In this document: positions 44,101 to 53,100 of the stretch, in pieces | Numbering within the stretch: position 1 is the first letter of the stretch | Layout: each line of letters starts with the position of its first letter | From: Chara braunii | Lineage: Eukaryota > Streptophyta > Charophyceae > Charales > Characeae | DNA: 55,790 bases | Direction of reading: 5' to 3' | Assembly: GCA_003427395.1 (NCBI GenBank) | Contig: BFEA01000098.1 | Location: 1,740,131-1,795,920 of the forward strand | The notes under the pieces: generated by a model | Told to the model about the DNA's origin: nothing | The model's input: the letters and a program-made list of their open reading frames with translations, nothing else | Databases searched by the model: none | Made by a program: the position numbers and the translations under genes

Positions 44101-47100
44101 GATTACAATCTGCACTTCATGTGCATATGTACCGCCTCCTGACGAGTTGGCGAAACCCCGCCGAAGCAGTTTGTCACTGCCCCTCGTTTGCTGTCCTCTA
44201 GTACCATAAGGTGGCCATACCATGGACATGGTGCATGCACAGGAATCCTAACCATGTGGATCTGCTGTGTCATTCAAAGCAAATGGATGGTGGAGAGGAC
44301 TTGCTGTGCAAGCGATGCTGATGGTATGGGTGAAGAGAATGGGTTGTGAAGATATCACTGGAGGAAAAAATGCGTAGGTGGAGTTATGAGATCGATGTCT
44401 GGAGTTGCACTGAGTCCGGCTGCAAGGGGAGAAGAACCAGACCCGACTGAGCCATGTCTCTGTCTCAATTTGGAAAGGAACGTCTCAGATGGGGAATCAT
44501 CTTTGTCTTGATTTTTGAAATTGGTGCCCCAAATGGGGAGGAGTCAGATCTTGACCATTGAATTTCCGAAATGACCTTGACATAGTTCAGCAGGGCTTCC
44601 AGATGGACACAATTACTCCACCCTGGGTGGCAAGCAACAGTAGCTGGGGGGTGGGGTGGGAATGGTGGAGCAAAGGAGGGTACTGTGCTTGCCTATTTTA
44701 CCAGCCTGATTGATTACTGGAAACTGGCGGAAAAGCCTATGTTGATAGTGGGTGGAGGAATCGAAACTGTGAGTTCTGCAAACTGAATGGGTTATTTTTT
44801 TGTTGACGTGCTAACTGGAATTGCATGAATAGGGACAATTCGCAAGCAGTGCGGACAACAATAGAGTGGCTGGAAAAGAATGACATACTGAGACGGGTCC
44901 TGAGGTCCCATCTTCATCACAAGCAGTATGTTGATCAGGTACGGCAGCTGACAATCCTTTTTCGTCAGATATGATGTTCTCTCTCTTCTACTTTTTGGCA
45001 AGTAGCGGTGGTCTGTATGGGTACCTTCTGGCCTCACCTTCTACCTATTGCACTACTGCCGCTAACGAACAGAATGCTCCCTCATCACCATCCCTCATTG
45101 CCTGCCTTCCCTTGCTCTCCCTTGTTGATCTCCCTCATCGTAACCGTCTGGACCTGAAAGATACCTTGTATGCATTCATGATCAGGGTGCATGCATCGTG
45201 TTTGGGATAAGACCATAGTTTGCATGCATTGTGTTTGGGAGAAGACCATAGTGTTGGCGGGCCATGTCTTTGACCAATCATGGTGGGGTCAGTTCACCCT
45301 GACATGTCGTTGGCTTTATTAGCGGAGGCCAGCTGTTGTTATGCTGCAACACAAAAGCAGGGGAAGAGGGTAGAAAGAGCTGGAAAGGGGGCAAGGGGGC
45401 ACAAAGACAAAGGAGTTGTTGATGGGAATGATTTGTCATTCTCAGGATTTGAACTGTATCAACAAGCTACCTATGAGTGCACTGTGACTTTCAGAATTTG
45501 AACTCATGACCTGTTTATGCGAGGGTTGAGCCCCTCGGCATGCTGGAAAAAGGCACTGCCTGCCCTAAGTGAAGGCGGCCTGCAAATTTTGGCCTCTAGT
45601 GATAGCAGAAAATAAGGCCCCGTGGGTTGGTTGCTGTACGCAGCGTCTCCAGCCAACCGGTAGGGCCCAAGGGTTGAGCCCCACGGCATGCTGGAAAAAG
45701 TCCCTGCCCGCCCTCAAGTGAAGGTGGACCTGCAACTTTTGGCGTTGGCCCAATGGGTTGGTTGCTGCACACCCGGTTGGTTGAAGATCCTGAGGCCAAG
45801 CCAAAGATGTTGTTGGCCCCATGGGTTGGTTGCTGCACTTGGTTGGTTGAAGATGCGGAGGCCCAGCTGAAGATGCGGAGGCCCAGGGCACTTACAGTTG
45901 AGCCCTGTGCAGATTATGGAGAGGAGGCCCAACCGGAACAAAGGGAAGTCCCAGCAGAAGCCGCAAGAGAAGAATACACAGAGAAACCAGGTGAGCCAGT
46001 AGTAGTAACTTGCTAAGGGTCTGAGCAGGGAGGTCAGTCCTCTGAGGAGCTAGAGGAGGAATGGTCTACGAAGGACCTAATAGCTTCCTGGGTGACCATG
46101 GCAGAAGGTCCAGAGGGAGAACTGATAGTGATAGAAGTCGATGTAGGTGGCTGTAAATCGGGGGCCTTGGCAGACATCAGTTCTAGACAGGCAACTCTTA
46201 GGGGACCACGTGCAGCACAGTTAAGTTGAGGGGAAGAGGGGGGATGTGGACGTGTGTGATGGGGCACTTACCTGGTGATGAGAAATGGGCCGCTAACTCA
46301 TGCGGCAACACGACCTTTTGTAGGGAAGGAGTCCAGGTCTGGGCTTAGAGCCCGAGTAGGATTGCAACATTGTCAAAATCGGAGGCAAGATGGGGGCTTT
46401 CTTATCATGTGACTTCAATGCTGGTTCAATCTTATTTGGTGCGATTTCACTCTGCATTCTGCTTTCGGTATCTGCTCGAAGTTATCTGGGCTTTTTTGGA
46501 ATGTTGCAATCTGGTTGATTGTCATTCACATTGCTCTTTTCCGTGCATTTATCTCATTACCTGTATTCCCATAGCTAACTCATGACCAGTTGATCAACAG
46601 CTACATGTGCGTACCATTCAGGAGTGTTACCCTTGTATCAACAGTTACATGTGTGTACGCATTTTTCTTTTCAGTATTGAGTTCATCATATGTTCATCAG
46701 CAAATGCATGTGTGTACAATGCTGGGTCTCCCTCACAACCACCCCCCGTCAGGGGAGACCTGCCTTTTTTTCAGGTAATTGGAGCAGAGATGTTGTAGAA
46801 CTGTAGTCATAGGGTATAGACATTGTGGATGTTGTACTGAGATCGAGATGCCTATACTTCCAGGTATACGGAGGTGTTGTGTGTGTGGGGTTCTTAGCTG
46901 AGTGCTGGTCTGCTATCCCAGAAGTTGTGGGTTCAAATCCTGTTTTTCCCGGGAGGTATCGCTGAGTGGCTGAAGGCATTTGCTTGCTTAATCTACATAC
47001 AACAAGATTGTATCATCGATCCAAATCCCATTTCCTTGGTCCTGTCTGGAGCGTTGTTCCATTGGTAGAACGAATGTTGTATGAAGTTATCAGTTCAAGC

Positions 47101-50100
47101 CCCATTGTCTCCAATTTCCCTGCGAGCCCACGTAGCCAAGGTGGTAGGTTAGTCCCTTGGTAAGGGAAAGGCCTCCTGTTCGAGTCCAGTTGCAGGCTCC
47201 GTTTTATATTAAAATTACAGGGCAGGCAAAATCATGTTTGCAGAATTGTGAAGCGGATATGTAACTGTTATGGAGAGAGTTCCCCTACTCAAAACCGCAT
47301 TCAAATGTCCCCATACACATCTACAATGACAGGCAGACTGGAGAGAGCAGATTCACACCATAGCCATGGAGAGATGTTGCGCAGCGGAAGCCAAAACCAG
47401 ATAAAAATTGAGAGAAAAATGTTTGAATCAATTATTTATTACAACCCCTGCTCTCCTCCGCTCAACCGAATAACTCCAAGATTCTCAACCACGAAATCTG
47501 TTCCACCTCCAATTAACCCCCAGCAATACACTTCAACGAAGTTTCAGTGAAACTTCTCCTTCTCTCCTGAGCGCCAGCCTCCAATGATAGCCCACTGTTG
47601 AAAACAGCATCCCATCATGCCCCGAGTTGTGAGTACAGGTGCAGATTGGCGTGAGCCAGACATCAAACAACAGTGCCGCAAGCCACCGTGAAGCAGAAAA
47701 TGAACCTGGATGAAGAAGCAGATGGTCGCTAGCTATGGCTGCAACCAAGCAATTGCTGCTTTGCTGATGAAGCAGCGGCAAGCTTCTGACCTCCCAAACA
47801 GCAGCGGGACGGTAGTGGCACCAGCACCTGGAAGACCTCCCACAGGCGCTGCCTCCCGAAGTAGTAGGGTGGCCCAGCTATGGCAGCCCACAGCTTCCTG
47901 CAGAGGAAGGGGACAAGGCTGAAAAATAGCGCAGCTCTCGTAACCCTCGTCACAACTTCAGGGAAAAAAAGGAAAAGAATCCGAAAGTCGTTGGGCCTCT
48001 GCGTACTTCTACCCAACTTACCTAGATTTACAACACAGCAGCCACCTGCAGACCAATTTGACTGTCCAAACAACAAACAACTACAGCCAAATAGTCAAGA
48101 TCTGCCCACTAGGACACACGAAAGACAGACCTATGGGCCTACCACTTTCCAGAAGAGCAGAAAAGGACAAAGCAATAAGGCTGAAGGGTCTGGCCAAACA
48201 GTTAAGATCTGCCCACATGCATCATCTATATGGAAATCTAAATTAAGGGGACCCCAAGGATAGGACACACGAAAGAGAGACCTATGGGCCTACCAGTTCC
48301 CAGAAGAGCAGAAAAGGACAAAACAATACGGCTGAAGGGTCTAAGACCGCCAAATAGAGACTACTAGCGACAGGTTCACGGATCAAGCGCAGTAGGAGTC
48401 AAAGCTAGAAAACAACAGATACAAATTGTAGGTCGCGTGATCAAGTACCGCAGGGGTCAAAACAGGGGAATAGCTGACGAACTTAGTGTACAGCCCCATG
48501 TGGGCAGCTGCAATTCATTGCATAATAATGTATTATCTATTTCGTTTTTTGACTGGAGAAAAACTTGTGAAAGGTAAAAATCACACGTTGCTGTGGTCTG
48601 CAGTTCACGCTGGTCAGATTAAATGGGCACACAAGTATCCTCTCCCATCAATATCCTTCTTCGCACTCCCTGCCCTTCCCTCGGTTACACATACAGCAAC
48701 CATCCATCGGATACAAATGCTTGGCCCTATGTGGGCTGCAAACATGCATTGAAATGGACACACCTCGTTAACCTGCTGTGCCAGATTTGTGTGTTTTTGC
48801 TAGAGGTGGTCAGGTGGGTAAGGAAAGTGATGTGCCTGATCCTTTGCATTTGTTATTGGATTTTTTTATGCCTGCATGGCAGGTGGAGAAAATCATGCGA
48901 TTTTTATTGCAGGAGAGGTGCCTCTCGGAGGAACATCTAAATGCTATTTGGGCAGCGACTGAAAAGCCGGACCAATTTGAAGCTGTGAGTAATCCCCCTT
49001 GCAGCCTGTGCTATGTCGACTCTTGTTTTAGAAAAAAAGAGTGGCCCATTTGAAGTGCATGGTTAGACTGACAATCTGCCTGCATAGCGATGCATCTTGT
49101 TTCCCTGCTATAGACTAGTCTATAAATTTTGTGTCTAGGTATAGGCCTTGTTTTGATTCCCCCCCGCTGTTCGCTTACTGACGCATTTATTGTTTTGCTG
49201 GCATTGGATGCTTGGAGGTCTCAGCTTTTGACATTACTCAGATGATTACTGTGTAATGCGGTAGCTAAGGTATTGGTCCCCCTTTCCCCCCGCAGATAGA
49301 CTACCGACCAGGCTGATAGCCACCTCCCACCTATGCAACACATCCAATCAAGGTTGCCAGTCATGTACTATGTGATGCTGAGCAGCAGTGTTGTGCCTGG
49401 GTGTATACTGCCACGTCTCTTGAATCTCTTTTTTTGAGTTGGAGCCTGGATTCCCTCTTTTCACCAGATATTGCTGTTGAACTGTCAGACTGCTAGTACT
49501 GTTATATTTCTAATCCTGTTCTTTGCCAGCATTCTGATTCTACTGGTAGCCGTCCAGATGGTCTTTCTGGCTATGCGTCTAATCCTCAGTCGTGCCTGCT
49601 TACTGGCTGTATGGCTGTCTTCTAGAGTGACTTCCCTGACCCGGTAGGGTTCAATCATGTTTCTGTGTTTGGGTCTCATTGCACTGCTTAGTGTAAAGTG
49701 GGGTGTGTATCCTCAGCTAGAAGGTGGAAAGACCCAGTTGTTCTTCCTTGCGTTTGATGAGTGGCGGAATGAAACCCTTCATAATTTTCCCCGGACATGT
49801 GCTGAGTGACCTTTTTTTTTTTCTGTTTTGCAGGTGAAGAACAATATTTTTGACCTCCTTGCAGATTTGGCATGGTCTTTTTCCCCTGAGCAGCTGGACA
49901 GTTTGTTTGGGCGTTTCGAAAGGAGCCAGGTTGTGTTACATACCAGACTCATGTTCCGTCTTTGGAATGCCATGTGATTTACACCAGTTAATATTAGATC
50001 CTAATAATGGTAATTCAACAGAGTCATGCCTGCGAGTCCCTCATTCTGCAAAACACTGAAGTCACCCTAGTCGGTGACGGTTTTCTTTTGTTGTTTTTGC

Positions 50101-53100
50101 TTTCATTTTTTGTTATCCGTTCTCCACTTTTAACGTCTCAACCTATGCTTATCCTGCCTCTTAAAATCATAGGTCACTTCCAAGTACGACCATTTGCTGA
50201 GGTGTCAGTCGTGTCAGATTCTTAGGTATGCAAGAGATTAACTGCTGGGGTCACAAGTTGCAAGATATTGAAATAGCCATTACGTCTGAGTCTATTTTGC
50301 CGCCCCTCCCATTGTGTGCTATGTTGTAGTCTTTTGAGCCTGGGTCTGCCATCCCCATCACTGCGGAAATTGCGTGTTTCCCATTGTATGTCACCATCAA
50401 GTGAAGGCATTCCATGATTCAGACCCCAAATTCGAGTTTCAGGGTCAAGGTCTTAGGCCGAGACGGTCAGTTTCAGAGAAGTCACAATCGGGTACCTAAG
50501 TCCAACACGCTTCCGGTGAACAGTCACATCCCAGGGCCACAGTTTGTGTTCTTTAAGCAAAAGTCGCGTCTCACAATGAAAAGTCATATTGGAAAGTCAC
50601 ATCCCATGGGCAAAGGACACTTCCCCAGGCAAAAGTCGGGTCCAGAGGCAGGAGTCACAACCCACAGTCAAAAGTCATGTCCCACAAAAAGTTGTGACTC
50701 GCAGGCCCAAGCAGCAGCACACCAATGAAAATTCGGGAAAGTACCAGGCCCTGAAATTCGGAATCAAACAGGCCGTGGGGACGTGGTACCAGAACCAAGT
50801 TAAGCCCCAAGAAGCAGAGGCTGGGACGAGTTGAAGCTCAGTCCAAGACAATATAAGGACTGGCCGGCCTACTCGTTCGGCAGATTGCTCATTCGCATGA
50901 AGTGTGGAAGTGCTGGTGCACTTGTGCACTATTGTGAGGAGCAGAGTACTGAGCCAGGGAGCTGCACTGTAGAAGGAGAGAGAGGGAGCAGCTATAACTG
51001 CCCAGTGCTGGCCGAGGGAAGGCAGCCATAGCTGCCCCAGTGTTTAGTAGTTAGTAGTAGAACTCAGAGGGGTTACAGCAGTTGGTGTATTCAGAGTTGG
51101 TCCTCAAGTAGTAGGTGTGAGTGAGGTGGTAGACAGAGAGAAGACCGAGAGAGAAGAGAGAAGAGTATTGGGAGAGAGACCTGAATGGAGATACTGTTTA
51201 CTTGGGTTTGCACTGTTGAGCGCTTGTGACTGGAACTCTTAATTGCTCATATGATAATTTGTTGGAACTCTAAAGCTGCGCTTACCTGGACTTCGTCTCT
51301 CTGGCCTCCAGTGTGAACTTCGTGTGATCTCATTCATGCGTGGTGTGTGATTGTGTGCACTCATTGGTGTTGAACTGAGAGGTTCATTGCACAAGTGTGT
51401 TAGTATCGTGACCGATGGTACCCAAATGGATTGTATGCCCCAACCAAAAGAAAATTTGTGCATTGCACACCTCATGGAAGTGAGCTTTGTGACATCAGGA
51501 GGATGGGTCGCCTTTACCAACTGTACCTGCGGGGCCCTCTCTGGTATGGGGAAGTTACACGATGCACATGAACATCTTGTACCCTGCAGAAACTACTCCC
51601 CTGTTCCCCTCCCTCCACTCTCCCTGCTTTGTGTGTGCAACTCCATGCATGCTCGAAAGGACGCACACTCATACACCCACTACTCCCCAGTCCCCGCCCC
51701 CACAAACATATGAATGTCGTGTGGCCTGCACAGAACCCCCTCTTGTTCCCCTCCTACCTTCCCTGCGTTGTGTTTGCCAGAGCATGCCTGCAAACAGGCA
51801 CAGAAGCACCCTCACCCAGTCCTCCGGGCCCCACATGCAACGCGCACATGGGCAAAGATGATCATACATGTAAACACCTCTCATACACACTCTCTCTCTT
51901 TCTCACATGCATACAGGCAGTCCACCTGCCCGTCAGGCCGCAGGCAAATCTATTGAGAACTGTGAACTTTGGCTGTGCTCAGGCATGTGAACAGTGCGAA
52001 CTATGCAGCTGGAATGCCTGCAGCCATCTATGTGGCAAGTGCTGCACAGCAGCATGAGTGGACCATAGCGTACATGCACAGCATCGAAATGCGAAGTGGA
52101 GGGTGGTAGTGGGAATGAGTATGTAGGGAGGGTGGTAGTGTGAGTTCCATAGTTTGTGAGCTGTTAACTGACATTGGTAAAGTCTTCTGAAGGATTTCAG
52201 TATTACCATGGTTGCCGTGGACCTCGACCTGGGACATATCCAAATAGTCTGGTTCCAGATGGTCTGGATGCCATCTCGATGTTGTGATTGATCCGGACAA
52301 TGGGTGCTAACTCCTTCCTTTTCAAGATGGCCCTAAAAAAAAAGTGTTTCTATTCCTATGCTGCACATCTTTCCCTGGATAGTTTTGTTTTTTTTGAAAT
52401 TTTTTGCGAAATTAATGTGTAAATAAGTGTTGCACACGCCGACCGTCGGCGACCCCTGACTGGTCGGCTGCGCTGCCGACACGCTGACCGGTCGGCTGGT
52501 CAGGGGTCGTCGGCACCCTGAAAAAAAAAAAAAAAAAAAAAATTCTTTGGGTTCAGAACCCCTAATAACTCCACGAACACCCCCATACCCACCCCAAATA
52601 CCCCCATACACCCCCCCAACACCCACAAACCGGCCCCCAACACCCTCATACCCCCCCCAATACCCCCTATACCACCCCTATACCACCCCTATACCACCCT
52701 ATATCCCCCTATACACCCCNCCCCCAACTCCCCCATCCCCAAAAGTTTCTCAGCGGATTTGGGCTGTACTCAGCAAGCGCGGTACAGCTTCCAACTCAGA
52801 TCTGAAAAAAAAATAGTGGATGGTTGTTTTCTGACTGGTCGGCAGACGGCCGACCGGTCGGCTGCAATACGGTCGGCGGTCGGGGTCGACGGTCGGCGGG
52901 GATGCAACCATGGTGTAAATTGAATATTTTTTTATCCTGTCAGCGTGTGGACCCAGACAGCCAGACAGTCAGGAGGGTAACCACGTGTATATTACTATAT
53001 TGTTTTGGCATTTGAGTCGATTATGAACTCAGTACCATCATGTGCTGCTTTGGAGCTAACTTCAATTGCCTTCAACATATTGGAATAGACTTCCACGAGC

